From NCBI RefSeq assembly GCF_036013915.1, contig NZ_CP107899.1, positions 4,960,001-5,024,000 of the forward strand: DNA of 64,000 nt. Reading direction: 5' to 3'. The position numbers and the translations under genes were made by a program. Under the pieces are notes generated by a model. The model did no database searches, had not been told where the DNA came from, and was given only the letters and a program-made list of their open reading frames with translations. This document shows, piece by piece, positions 10,564 to 19,153 of this stretch. The first letter of the stretch is position 1. Every line of letters begins with the position of its first letter. This DNA is from Streptomyces sp. NBC_00464 (GTDB taxonomy: Bacteria > Actinomycetota > Actinomycetes > Streptomycetales > Streptomycetaceae).

Positions 10564-12270
10564 TCAACGCACCCGCACCGCCAGGATCGCCACATCGTCC
10601 GACGCCTCGCCGTCCCCCAGACACGCCTCCACCAGATACGCGCACAGATCACCCACATCCGAAGGCGCCGCCAACGCCGCCGCACGCAGACGCTCCAACC
10701 CCACCCCCAACTCCTCCCCGCGCCGCTCCACCAAGCCGTCCGTGTACAGCACCAACAACGCCCCCGCCGGCAGCTCGAACTCGTCCGCCTCCGCATCCCA
10801 CTCATCCACCACACCCAGCGGCACCCCCTGACCCGCACGCAGGAACCGCGCCCCCGAATGGTCCACCAGCAACGGCGGACAATGACCGGCCGACGCCACC
10901 ACCGCCCGCCGCTCCTGCGGATCCACCGTCATGTACAACACCGTCGCCAGATCCGTCAGCGCCATGTCCTGACTCAGCGCGTTCAGATCCGACAGCACCG
11001 CCACCGGATCCTCACCCTCCACCAGCGCATAACTGCGCAACGCCGTCCGCAACTGCCCCATCGCCGTCGCCGCACGCAACCCCTTGCCCATCACGTCACC
11101 CAGCGCCAGCCCCGCCTTCCCGCCCGGCAACGCCATCACGTCGTACCAGTCACCCCCGGCCTGCATCCCCCGCGCCCCCGGCAGACTGCACGCCGCGACC
11201 TGCACCCCCGCGATCTCCGGCAGCTCCTGCGCCAACATCGACTGCTGAAGCGTCCCCGCGATCCGCCGCTCACGCTCGTACAACAGATTGTTCTCGACCA
11301 TCTGCCCCGCGAACCGGCAGTACGTCCCCACCAACTGCCGCTGCCGCAGCGTCGGCCGCCCCGGCTCCCGCCACGCCCAGGCCACCACGCCCAGCCGACG
11401 GCCCGACGTGGTGCTCAGCGCCAGCGCGTACACCCGACGGAACCCCGCCGCACGCCCCAGCTCACGCATGCTCGCCGAACACGACGGATCGGTCTCCACG
11501 TCCTCCACGATCAGCGCCCCGCCCGCCGCCTCCGCCTCATCGACCAGGAACCGCCCCGGCGGCAAGGCCTCCACCGCCTCACGCACCGACCGCACATCAG
11601 CCGGCATCCCGTACAGCGCACGCGTCCGCATCGAGGAACCGTCCTCGTCCCGCAGCCGCGCCACCCCCATGTCCGCCCGCAACAGCCGCGCGCCCTCACC
11701 CAGGACCTGATGCAGCGTGCCGTCCACGCTGTCGTGATCCGTCAGCCGCTCCGCCAGACCATGCACCCAGGTCGCGTCCTCCAGCTGCTCGGCCAGCCTG
11801 CGGTTCACCTCGTCCAGATCATCGGCCGCCCGCCGCTGCTGAGAAACGTCATGGATGAACGCGACGGCCAGCGGCAGCTCACCGGGACCGGAGTCCAGCG
11901 GAACAGCACTGATGTCCAGCCACAGCGCCCGCGCACCCTCCGGCATGTACCGCACCTCCGCCCGCGCCGGACGACGCAGCCCCAGCGCCACCCCCAGCGG
12001 CGACTCCGCGAACCGCAACGGCTCCCCGTTGCGGTCACTGAACGACGTGGCCGCCCGAGCCAGCCCGCCCGGCTCCGACGGCACCTGCGCCCCGAACAAC
12101 TCCGCCAGCCGACCGTTCGCGAACACCGTCGTCGCCCCCCGCTCGGCGGAAGCGATGACGATCCCATGCGGCGCACCCTCCAGAACCTGGACGGACGCGA
12201 GGTGGTCCGCCAGGGGCAGACGCGGTGCGGCAAGCTGCGGCCGGATTGTCTGACTCGAAGGGAGGGACAT
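10564..12270 (-). CDS. PAS-GAF-SpoIIE (PP2C-type) protein phosphatase
   Basis: This 568-residue cytoplasmic signalling phosphatase probably acts on an anti-sigma-factor antagonist. A PAS domain covers about residues 20-140 (QVLEGAPHGIVIASAERGAT, later ALWLDISAVPLDSG). A GAF domain covers about 150-330. A SpoIIE/PP2C catalytic domain covers about 345-566, with metal-binding AGGDWYDVMALPGGKAGLALGD split by MQ, GDVMGKGLRAATAMGQLRTALR, VVASAGHCPPLLVD and the terminal ASDDVAILAVRVR. The start at 12270 has an AGGAAG site. It is divergent from rph. No partner anti-sigma gene is adjacent, so the target is unknown. Confidence 0.88.
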   Translation of the reverse strand: MSLPSSQTIRPQLAAPRLPLADHLASVQVLEGAPHGIVIASAERGATTVFANGRLAELFGAQVPSEPGGLARAATSFSDRNGEPLRFAESPLGVALGLRRPARAEVRYMPEGARALWLDISAVPLDSGPGELPLAVAFIHDVSQQRRAADDLDEVNRRLAEQLEDATWVHGLAERLTDHDSVDGTLHQVLGEGARLLRADMGVARLRDEDGSSMRTRALYGMPADVRSVREAVEALPPGRFLVDEAEAAGGALIVEDVETDPSCSASMRELGRAAGFRRVYALALSTTSGRRLGVVAWAWREPGRPTLRQRQLVGTYCRFAGQMVENNLLYERERRIAGTLQQSMLAQELPEIAGVQVAACSLPGARGMQAGGDWYDVMALPGGKAGLALGDVMGKGLRAATAMGQLRTALRSYALVEGEDPVAVLSDLNALSQDMALTDLATVLYMTVDPQERRAVVASAGHCPPLLVDHSGARFLRAGQGVPLGVVDEWDAEADEFELPAGALLVLYTDGLVERRGEELGVGLERLRAAALAAPSDVGDLCAYLVEACLGDGEASDDVAILAVRVR

Positions 12271-12396
12271 CAGGAACTTCCTGTGAGGAGACTTAGACAC
12301 TAAAAGCTTAAGCAACATCACAGTAAAGAGGGAAAGGCTGAACGTCCCCGGACAGCAGGACAAAGGTCCCACCACCCGCCGGATAGGCTTCCGCCC

Positions 12397-13134
<738 letters not shown>

Positions 13135-13234
13135 AGAAGCAACCAAGTCCCCCCGCACAGCGTCGATACGAATACGGGCGCACGGGTCGAACCGTGCGCC
13201 CGTCCACGTATCCGCACCCGGGGAGGACCACACC

Positions 13235-13630
13235 ATGGCCACGCGCCACCGACGTCACCGCCGCACCGCACTGGCCATCACCGCCGCACTGCTCACCGTC
13301 ACCGCGGCAGCCGGCTGCGGAGCCCTCGACAAGACCCTCGACTGCGTCCGCACCGCCGACGCCATCGCCACCAGCGTCGACAACCTCCAGCAGGCCGTCG
13401 CCAACGCCTCCAGCGACCCCACCCAGGCCTCCGAATCACTCGACGAGATCCAGAAGGAACTCGGCAACCTCGGCGACAAGACCGACAACGCCGACCTCGG
13501 CAAGGCCGTCGACGACCTCCAGGCCGGCATCGGCAACGTCCGCGACTCCATCGACAAGGGTGACGCCACCCCCGACATCACCCCCGTCACCGACGCGGCA
13601 ACGGAGATCGGCAAGGTCTGCACCCCGTAA
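13235..13630 (+). CDS. Putative small lipoprotein
   Basis: A 131-residue secreted lipoprotein of unknown function lies between rph and rdgB. The N-terminus MATRHRRHRRTALAITAALL is a signal peptide with a basic region and hydrophobic core, followed by the lipobox TAAAGC with the modified Cys at about residue 28. The mature part is mostly helical, with heptad-like VDNLQQAVANASSDP and LDEIQKELGNLGDK, and has two further cysteines (DCVRTAD and KVCTP) that could pair. A GGGGAGGA ribosome site precedes the ATG. No catalytic motif is seen. Confidence 0.8.
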   Translation: MATRHRRHRRTALAITAALLTVTAAAGCGALDKTLDCVRTADAIATSVDNLQQAVANASSDPTQASESLDEIQKELGNLGDKTDNADLGKAVDDLQAGIGNVRDSIDKGDATPDITPVTDAATEIGKVCTP

Positions 13631-13662
13631 CGCCCTGACCCCGGCGCGGCGATAATCGACCC

Positions 13663-14265
13663 ATGACCCGCCTCATCCTCGCCACCCGCAACGCCGGGAA
13701 GATCACCGAACTCCACGCGATCCTCGCCGACGCAGGCCTCACCCACGAACTCGTCGGCGCGGACGCGTACCCGGAGATCCCCGACGTCAAGGAAACCGGC
13801 GTCACCTTCGCCGAGAACGCCCTCCTCAAGGCCCACGCCCTCGCCCGGGCCACCGGCCACCCCGCCATCGCCGACGACTCCGGCCTCTGCGTCGACGTAC
13901 TCGGCGGCGCCCCCGGCATCTTCTCGGCCCGCTGGTCCGGCACCCACGGCAACGACAAGGCCAACCTGGACCTGCTCCTGGCCCAGCTCTCCGACATCGA
14001 CGACACCCACCGCGCGGCCCACTTCGCCTGCGCCGCCGCGCTCGCCCTCCCCGACGGCACGGAACGCGTGGTCGAAGGCCGCCTGCTCGGCACCCTGCGC
14101 CACACCCCGTCCGGCACGGGCGGCTTCGGCTACGACCCGATCCTCCAGCCGGAGGGCGAGACCCGGACGTGCGCGGAGCTGACCGCGGCGGAGAAGAACG
14201 CGATCAGCCATCGGGGGAAGGCGTTCCGGGGGCTGGTGCCGGTGGTGCGGGAGTTGGTGGGGTGA
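13663..14265 (+). CDS. rdgB: XTP/dITP diphosphatase (non-canonical purine NTPase)
   Basis: RdgB hydrolyses dITP, dXTP and ITP and so keeps deaminated purines out of DNA. The 200-residue protein begins MTRLILATRNAGKITELHAI, with the family SxNxxKxxE-type triad region, and has GVTFAENALLKAHALARATG. ADDSGLCVDVLGGAPGIFSA and GTGGFGYDPI complete the signature. The C-terminal NAISHRGKAFRGL is the conserved SHRxxA motif. It is the last gene of the rph-rdgB unit and ends at a strong stem-loop. Confidence 0.96.
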   Translation: MTRLILATRNAGKITELHAILADAGLTHELVGADAYPEIPDVKETGVTFAENALLKAHALARATGHPAIADDSGLCVDVLGGAPGIFSARWSGTHGNDKANLDLLLAQLSDIDDTHRAAHFACAAALALPDGTERVVEGRLLGTLRHTPSGTGGFGYDPILQPEGETRTCAELTAAEKNAISHRGKAFRGLVPVVRELVG

Positions 14266-14271
14266 CGCAGA

Positions 14272-14302
14272 GATGCCCGGCCCTGTGAAGGGGCCGGGCA
14301 TC
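14272..14302 (+). terminator. Terminator after rdgB
   Basis: Perfect 12-base arms GATGCCCGGCCC and GGGCCGGGCATC around a 7-base loop, six bases after the rdgB stop. It also lies 11 bases past the 3' end of the tRNA-like gene on the other strand and can terminate it too. Confidence 0.85.
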
Positions 14303-14313
14303 TTACTGTCGGG

Positions 14314-14388
14314 TGCGCCCGGTCGGATTCGAACCGACATACACAGCCACCTAAAGACTGCCGCTCAAACCAGTTGGCGTGCGGGCGC
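14314..14388 (-). tRNA. tRNA-Leu-like gene, anticodon UAG, with a short (class I) variable arm
   Basis: Read on the minus strand, 75 bases fold as a cloverleaf. The acceptor GCGCCCG pairs with CGGGCGC and is followed by A73. The D arm has CGC/GCG with a GG-containing loop. The anticodon stem CAGTC/GGCTG encloses loop TTTAGGT, giving anticodon UAG (reads CUA, Leu). The T arm is GTCGG-TTCGAAT-CCGAC. The variable region is only five bases, whereas bacterial tRNA-Leu normally has a long class II arm, and position 8 is C rather than the near-universal U. CCA is not encoded. It starts 16 bases downstream of an HNH gene in the same orientation. It may be a divergent or decaying tRNA. Confidence 0.6.
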
Positions 14389-14403
14389 ATGCCGCCAGCA
14401 AGC

Positions 14404-15246
14404 TTACCGCCTCGGCGTAGCTGGGCGGGTGCGATTGGAGAATGTAGCTGTTTGGCTGTGACATGAAGGGCAGAGGTACCGAAGGTTCTGGAGGCGGTTG
14501 TCCAATCTGTCGCCACTGATGTGATCGATCTCTAGGACGAGCCGGTTTCCCCGCCATGTCTCGTCAGTTCCGCATCCCGCGCACTCCCGAGAGACTCCGA
14601 CATCGTCGAGCGCTCGTCTCAGGAGGGCTGTGCGCGTTCGGCGTGTCCCGCCTTCAAGGCGCACGAGGATATCGGCGGCGGGTTTGCGGTGCGAGGAGCG
14701 ACTGCCAGCCGAATGACCTTGGCCGGTGAAATGGCTGGTCGACAGGCGATACGCCTCAATGTCCCGTTTCAGGCGGGCGCGAGCGCCGCCATTGTCGACC
14801 TGCCCCAGCGCATTCAGCACGCCGGCGAGACTTCGTGACTCGGCCACTGCGGCGGCCAGTTCGTGGCGCGGTGTGGAAGGAGACCCGTACCTGCGCCCAC
14901 TGGTGAAGTGGGACGTATCTATCCCGAGTCGATCGAGCTTGCTGCGAACGTATCCGTACGGGCTGTCGCCTGGATGGAGGCCCATGTACTCGAACATCTC
15001 TCGGATGCTGCATGAATGGGCTGCCGCCTCGCCAAGTAGCTCCTGCGGGTAGGCGTAGTGCGCTCGAACCGGCAGGGCCTCGTCGGCGAAGTGGGACGTG
15101 TCGATGTCGTAGTGCTTGAGTCGTTCGCCCACATATCGGCAAGTTCTGCTGCCCAGCGGTGCGCCGAGTCGGCGCAGGACGTCGACCAGGCTGGTCGCAG
15201 TCGCTGCGGTTCGTTCGAGCAGGTCGCGAGGATACTTGCCGCTCAT
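14404..15246 (-). CDS. HNH endonuclease with three N-terminal SHF repeats
   Basis: This 280-residue protein has two parts. Residues of about 8-53, 68-114 and 129-173 are three copies of one module whose consensus is roughly VLxxLGxxxGxxxxYVxxxLxxLGIDTSHF; the copies end DIDTSHF, GIDTSHF and RLSTSHF. Residues of about 225-275 are an HNH nuclease: CAGCGTDE zinc knuckle, LVLEIDHISGD, N-containing NRLQNLRYL and CPSCHSQT. The repeats look like small helical DNA-binding units. The start overlaps the stop of the upstream HNH gene by four bases (15243-15246). GC is visibly lower than in flanking core genes, suggesting acquisition. Target and role are unknown. Confidence 0.85.
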   Translation of the reverse strand: MSGKYPRDLLERTAATATSLVDVLRRLGAPLGSRTCRYVGERLKHYDIDTSHFADEALPVRAHYAYPQELLGEAAAHSCSIREMFEYMGLHPGDSPYGYVRSKLDRLGIDTSHFTSGRRYGSPSTPRHELAAAVAESRSLAGVLNALGQVDNGGARARLKRDIEAYRLSTSHFTGQGHSAGSRSSHRKPAADILVRLEGGTRRTRTALLRRALDDVGVSRECAGCGTDETWRGNRLVLEIDHISGDRLDNRLQNLRYLCPSCHSQTATFSNRTRPATPRR

Positions 15247-15869
15247 AGCGCCCTGCCGCGCTTACGCCCGCGATAAGTGTCGGTCGCTGCATGGCAGTTG
15301 GGGCACAGGATGCGGAGGTTCTCCGGGCGGTTGTCCCACCAGTTGCCATTGACGTGATCGACTTCGAGTCGAAGCGGCTGATCCTGCCACTCGCCCCTGT
15401 TGCCGCATTCGACACATGCATTCTCGACGCCGTTGCGAGTGAGCTCTCGGCGCAGCCGTTCGCCGGGGACCCTGCCGTCCGTCGGGCTGCCGAGAACCAG
15501 TCGGTTCCCCAGCGCTCCTTTGGGGCGGTGTGGTGGTGTGCGCACGAAGTGCGATGTGTCGATCCGGAGACTGCTGATGCGGCGGCTGATATGGGCGTGA
15601 TTTCCGCCCACAGGATTGATACCCAGACGGCGGACGACCTCGGTCACGCTCGTGGAGTGGGCGACCAGATCGCGCAGCTTCTCTTCGGTGTGGCGCACCC
15701 TCGTGTCGACGAAGTGTGAGATGTCCACACCCCACTCCGTCATCTTCTTCCGCAGGTAGCTCCGGCTCCCCGGCGTAGGCGTCCCCCCACACCACCGCAC
15801 AGCATCATTGGCGTTCGTCGTCTCGCGCGCCGCTTCTTCAAGCAACTCGCGCGTATACCGAGCAGGCAC
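15243..15869 (-). CDS. HNH endonuclease with two N-terminal SHF repeats
   Basis: This 208-residue protein is a shorter paralogue of the downstream gene. Residues of about 8-53 and 64-108 are repeat modules ending GVDISHF and RIDTSHF. Residues of about 145-200 are the HNH domain: CVECGNRGEW, LRLEVDHVNGN, NRPENLRIL and CPNCHAAT. The GTG start at 15869 follows GGAGGGG at good spacing. It is the first gene of a two-gene unit that runs into the tRNA-like gene. The two genes may arise from tandem duplication with a change in repeat number. Cleavage site unknown. Confidence 0.85.
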   Translation of the reverse strand: MPARYTRELLEEAARETTNANDAVRWCGGTPTPGSRSYLRKKMTEWGVDISHFVDTRVRHTEEKLRDLVAHSTSVTEVVRRLGINPVGGNHAHISRRISSLRIDTSHFVRTPPHRPKGALGNRLVLGSPTDGRVPGERLRRELTRNGVENACVECGNRGEWQDQPLRLEVDHVNGNWWDNRPENLRILCPNCHAATDTYRGRKRGRAL

Positions 15870-15956
15870 GTTCCCCTCCGCATCCGGCCGCCCGTTCGCG
15901 GCCTCGTACGGAGTAACGAACCGTTTATCGGAGAGTCACGTCCGATATCCGACAAG

Positions 15957-16014
15957 ATGCGGAATGGCCCGCCCCGCTTCGGCGACAACCGAAGCGTGGC
16001 GGGCCATTCCGCAT
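15957..16014 (-). terminator. Long terminator after the ProP-type transporter gene
   Basis: A 58-base inverted repeat: outer arms ATGCGGAATGGCCCGCC and complement, inner arms CGCTTCGG and CCGAAGCG, loop CGACAA. It lies 16 bases past the transporter stop on the minus strand and shields the HNH genes from read-through. Confidence 0.88.
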
Positions 16015-16029
16015 GCAGGACGGGACGGG

Positions 16030-17526
16030 TCAGAACTTCGGGTCCGGCGTCTGCGCCGCCACCAGTTCCTCCGCCTCCGCGGTCGTCTCCACCGACGGGG
16101 GCGAGCCGGCCAGCGGCTTGTTGGCGGTCTCCTTCATGCAGGCCACCGCGATCACGCCCACCAGCGCCGCCGCCATCGCGTAGTACGCCGGCATCAGGTT
16201 GCTGCCCGACCAGCTGATCAGGGCCGTGATGACCAGCGGAGTCGTACCGCCGAAGATCGACGCGCTCAGGTTGTAGCCCACCGACAGGGACCCGTAGCGG
16301 ACGTTCGTCGGGAACAGGGCAGGGAGGGCCGCGGACATCGTGCCGAGCATGCAGACGAGGGAGAGGCCCAGCATCAGCATGCCGATCGTGATCGCCGGGA
16401 TGCTGCCCTCGCGGATCAGGAGGAAGGCCGGGAGGGAGAGGACCAGGAAGCCGACCATGCCCGTCATGAGCAGCGGCTTGCGGCCGAAGCGGTCGGAGAG
16501 TTTGCCGACCTGGCTGATGATCACCATCAGGAACACCATGACCGCGAGCAGGATCAGCAGGCCGTGGGTCTCGCTGTAGCCGAGTTCGTCGGAGAGGTAC
16601 GTCGGCATGTACGACAGCAGCATGTAGTCGGTGATGTTGTACGCGCCGACCAGGCAGATGCAGAGGATCAGCGTCGGCCAGTAGTTGCGGAAGATCTTGG
16701 CGAGGTCGCCCTTGGCGGTGGTCTCGACGCCGTCCGCGGCCTCGGTGGCGTGTGCGGTGCCGCCCTCCAGCTTCTGGAAGGCCGGGGTCTCGTCCAGGCG
16801 CAGTCGCAGGTAGAGGCCGACGAGGCCGAGGGGGCCGGCGACGAGGAAGGGGATGCGCCAGCCCCAGGCTTCCATCTGGGTGTCGTTGAGCAGGGCGTAG
16901 AGCGCGGTGACCAGGCCCGCGGCTCCGACGTATCCCGCGAGGGTGCCGAATTCGAGGAAGCTGCCGAAGTAGCCGCGTCGTTTGTCGGGGGCGTACTCGG
17001 CGATGAATGTGGAGGCGCCGCCGTATTCGCCGCCGGTGGAGAAGCCCTGGAGCATCCGGAAGAGGATGAGGAGGATGGGGGCGCCGACGCCGATGGTGTC
17101 GTGGGAGGGGATGACGCCGATGGCGAAGGTGCCGACCGCCATCAGGATCATGGTGAGGGCGAGGACCTTCTTGCGGCCGATCTTGTCGCCCATGGGGCCG
17201 AAGAACATGCCGCCGAGCGGTCGTACGAGGAAGGCGACGGCGAAGGTGGCGAAGGAGGAGAGGAGCTGGGTGGTGTCGTTCCCGGACGGGAAGAAGACAT
17301 GGCCCAGGGTGGCGGCCAGGTAGGAGTAGATGCCGAAGTCGAACCACTCCATGGCGTTACCTAGCGACGCCGCCTTGACCGCGCGCTTGACCGCCTGGTC
17401 GTCCGTGACGGTGATGTCCGTCCGGCGCAGCTTGGGGTTCTGGCGTTTTCGGATGGCGCGGAAGAGGGCGGGGTGGCGTTTGACCGCTTCGGGGTCGGCC
17501 GCCTGATGGGGGTCGGAGGCCGCCAT
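16030..17526 (-). CDS. MFS transporter, ProP-type proline/betaine or organic-acid symporter
   Basis: This 498-residue, 12-helix major facilitator belongs to the metabolite:H+ symporter group. A soluble N-terminus of about 50 residues precedes KAASLGNAMEWFDFGIYSYL, the family signature. Next come RPLGGMFFGPMGDKIGRKKV (the GDxxGRK loop), LLILFRMLQGFSTGGEYGGA, and KLSDRFGRKPLLMTG in the second half. Closest families are ProP (proline/betaine) and KgtP/ShiA; substrate cannot be decided. The start at 17526 follows GGAAAGGAC. The C-terminal 25 residues are acidic without the coiled coil seen in E. coli ProP. Confidence 0.9.
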   Translation of the reverse strand: MAASDPHQAADPEAVKRHPALFRAIRKRQNPKLRRTDITVTDDQAVKRAVKAASLGNAMEWFDFGIYSYLAATLGHVFFPSGNDTTQLLSSFATFAVAFLVRPLGGMFFGPMGDKIGRKKVLALTMILMAVGTFAIGVIPSHDTIGVGAPILLILFRMLQGFSTGGEYGGASTFIAEYAPDKRRGYFGSFLEFGTLAGYVGAAGLVTALYALLNDTQMEAWGWRIPFLVAGPLGLVGLYLRLRLDETPAFQKLEGGTAHATEAADGVETTAKGDLAKIFRNYWPTLILCICLVGAYNITDYMLLSYMPTYLSDELGYSETHGLLILLAVMVFLMVIISQVGKLSDRFGRKPLLMTGMVGFLVLSLPAFLLIREGSIPAITIGMLMLGLSLVCMLGTMSAALPALFPTNVRYGSLSVGYNLSASIFGGTTPLVITALISWSGSNLMPAYYAMAAALVGVIAVACMKETANKPLAGSPPSVETTAEAEELVAAQTPDPKF

Positions 17527-17679
17527 GGCCGGGTCCTTTCCTCGGTGGGTGTTCCAGGAAAGGCTTCTGCGCGGTCATGGCGGTTGCAAACCGATTCGCC
17601 CGTGGATTGGGATGTCCATCACATGTTTCGGCCGTTCGGCCTAATCCGTGGGGGGTTTTTGAGTGGTTTGGTCGGCTGG

Positions 17680-18147
17680 TCAGATGCCGAGGTCCTTGAT
17701 GATCTTGGCGACGTGGCCGGTGGCGCGCACGTTGTAGAAGGCGTGTTCGACCTTGCCGTTCTCGTCGACGACGATCGTGGAGCGGATGACGCCCATCACC
17801 GTTTTGCCGTAGTTCTTCTTCTCTCCGAAGGCGCCGTAGGCCTCCAGGGTCTCCTTGGCGGGGTCGCCGACCAGGGTGACCTTGAGGTTTTCCTCGTCGC
17901 GGAACTTTGCGAGCTTCTCCGGCTTGTCGGGGGAGATGCCGATGACGTCGTAGCCGGCGGCGGTCAGGAGGTCGAGGTTGTCGGTGAAGTCGCAGGCCTG
18001 CTTGGTGCAGCCGGGGGTGAGGGCGCGCGGGTAGAAGTAGACGATGACCTTGCGGCCCTTGTGGTCCGCGAGCGAGACGTCGTTCCCGTCGGCGTCGGGG
18101 AGGGTGAAGGCGGGGGCGGTGTCGCCGGGCGTGAGTCGCTCGCTCAT
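17680..18147 (-). CDS. bcp: Thioredoxin-dependent peroxiredoxin Bcp/PrxQ
   Basis: This thiol peroxidase reduces H2O2 and organic hydroperoxides. The 155-residue protein contains VIVYFYPRALTPGCTKQACD, with the peroxidatic Cys at about 47 and a candidate resolving Cys at 52, five residues away as in PrxQ. The usual KDxTPGC is RALTPGC here. DVIGISPDKPEKLAKF and STIVVDENGKVEHAFYNVRA are further family motifs. The start at 18147 follows AAAGAGGAGA. It is divergent from the DUF3618 gene. Confidence 0.95.
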   Translation of the reverse strand: MSERLTPGDTAPAFTLPDADGNDVSLADHKGRKVIVYFYPRALTPGCTKQACDFTDNLDLLTAAGYDVIGISPDKPEKLAKFRDEENLKVTLVGDPAKETLEAYGAFGEKKNYGKTVMGVIRSTIVVDENGKVEHAFYNVRATGHVAKIIKDLGI

Positions 18148-18274
18148 GGTTCTCCTCTTTGGTGCGTGGGGTGTACGGGACCGAGAGTAATAGGGGTGCC
18201 GTCGGGTGCGGGGGCGGTCGAGCTGACAGACTGTCGATGAAGGTTTACCGGACGAGGACCACGGAGGCGGCGCA

Positions 18275-18589
18275 GTGTCGGATGCCAGGAGCCCTGCGCA
18301 GATCGAGGCGGACATCATCAGCAGGCGCGAGCAGCTCGCGGTGGTGCTCGATGAGATCGGGGTGCGGGTGCACCCGAAGACGATCATCGGTGACGCGAAG
18401 GCCAAGGCGGCCGAGGCTGTGGACCGGACGGCGGGGCGGGCGTTCGTCGCGGTGAACCGGACGGTGTCGGATGTGAAGGCGCAGTTCGTGTCGGAGGAGG
18501 GTGCGCCGCGTCTGGAGCGGGTGATTCCGGCGGCGTTGCTCGTGGTGGGTGTGGTGGGTCTGCTGGCTGTGTCCAGGCGGCGGAAGTAG
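18275..18589 (+). CDS. DUF3618 family membrane protein
   Basis: A 104-residue protein starts MSDARSPAQIEADIISRREQ, the DUF3618 hallmark (IExDIxxTREQLAxTxDEL-like). A C-terminal single transmembrane helix (IPAALLVVGVVGLLAVSRRRK) anchors it, with the helical body in the cytoplasm or cell wall space. Function is unknown; the family often sits beside membrane-stress genes. The GTG start at 18275 follows ACGGAGG. Confidence 0.85.
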   Translation: MSDARSPAQIEADIISRREQLAVVLDEIGVRVHPKTIIGDAKAKAAEAVDRTAGRAFVAVNRTVSDVKAQFVSEEGAPRLERVIPAALLVVGVVGLLAVSRRRK

Positions 18590-18640
18590 CACTGACCCCG
18601 AGGGCGCGCGCTCGCCTCGCGGCCAGGTAGGTTGCGGGGC

Positions 18641-18979
18641 GTGAGCGAGAACAGCGACGACAAGCTGCCCATCCGGATGCTGCACGATCGTGTGCTGGTC
18701 CGGTCCGATTCGCCTGAGGGCGAGCGGCGTTCCGGCGGCGGGATTCTGATTCCGGCGACGGCTGCGGTCGGGCGCCGGCTGGGCTGGGCTGTGGTGGTCG
18801 CGGTGGGGCAGAACGTGCGGACGGTGGAGCCGGGGGACCGGGTGCTGTACGACCCCGAGGACCGTGCCGAGGTCGAGGTGCGGGGCGTGGCGTATGTGCT
18901 GATGCGGGAGCGGGATCTGCATGCGGTGGCTGCGGACCGGTTCGAGGGTTCGGTGGATTCGACCGGCCTGTATCTGTAG
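18641..18979 (+). CDS. GroES-like co-chaperone (Cpn10 family)
   Basis: A 112-residue protein carries the Cpn10 domain: LPIRMLHDRVLVRSDSPEGE, GGGILIPATAAVGRRLGWAV, EPGDRVLYDPEDRAEVEVRG and YVLMRERDLHAV. It lacks an adjacent groEL gene and diverges from canonical GroES in its mobile loop (SPEGERRSGGG), so it is probably an accessory paralogue rather than the main GroES. The GTG start at 18641 was chosen for the AGGTAGG site eight bases upstream. A strong terminator follows. Confidence 0.88.
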   Translation: MSENSDDKLPIRMLHDRVLVRSDSPEGERRSGGGILIPATAAVGRRLGWAVVVAVGQNVRTVEPGDRVLYDPEDRAEVEVRGVAYVLMRERDLHAVAADRFEGSVDSTGLYL

Positions 18980-19011
18980 TCCCCGATCTGTAGTCGTGAT
19001 GGTGGTGTGCG

Positions 19012-19039
19012 AGGCCTGGTGACCGTTGTCACCAGGCCT
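19012..19039 (+). terminator. Terminator after the GroES-like gene
   Basis: Perfect 11-base arms AGGCCTGGTGA and TCACCAGGCCT, 6-base loop, followed by TTTTGCC. It lies just before the guanidine riboswitch. Confidence 0.88.
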
Positions 19040-19067
19040 TTTGCCTGTTCTTTGCTAGGGTGGTGGG

Positions 19068-19116
19068 ACCCCGACGAGACGCGCCGTACCGGGTTTCCGT
19101 AAAGACGACGCACCCG
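19068..19116 (+). ncRNA. Guanidine-III (ykkC-III) riboswitch
   Basis: The RNA contains CCGACGAGACGCGCCGTACC, then GGG, a short linker, and AAAGACGACGC. This matches the ykkC-III core CGACGAGxxGCGCCGUACC...AAGACGRCGC, and the terminal strands can form the expected pseudoknot pairing (GCGCCGU with ACGACGC-type strand; CCCG with CGGG). It lies 37 bases upstream of an SMR-family gene, the classic context. The class senses free guanidine and turns on exporters. The expected action is release of the downstream ribosome site (CGGAGG at 19141). Confidence 0.9.
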
Positions 19117-19153
19117 TTTTGTTCGTGTGTTCTGTGTCGTCGGAGGTGCCGTC

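Noticed and set aside
10858..12303. 481-codon plus frame opposite the SpoIIE phosphatase
   Set aside because: Arg/Gln/His-rich with no domain; the minus strand carries PAS, GAF and PP2C motifs.
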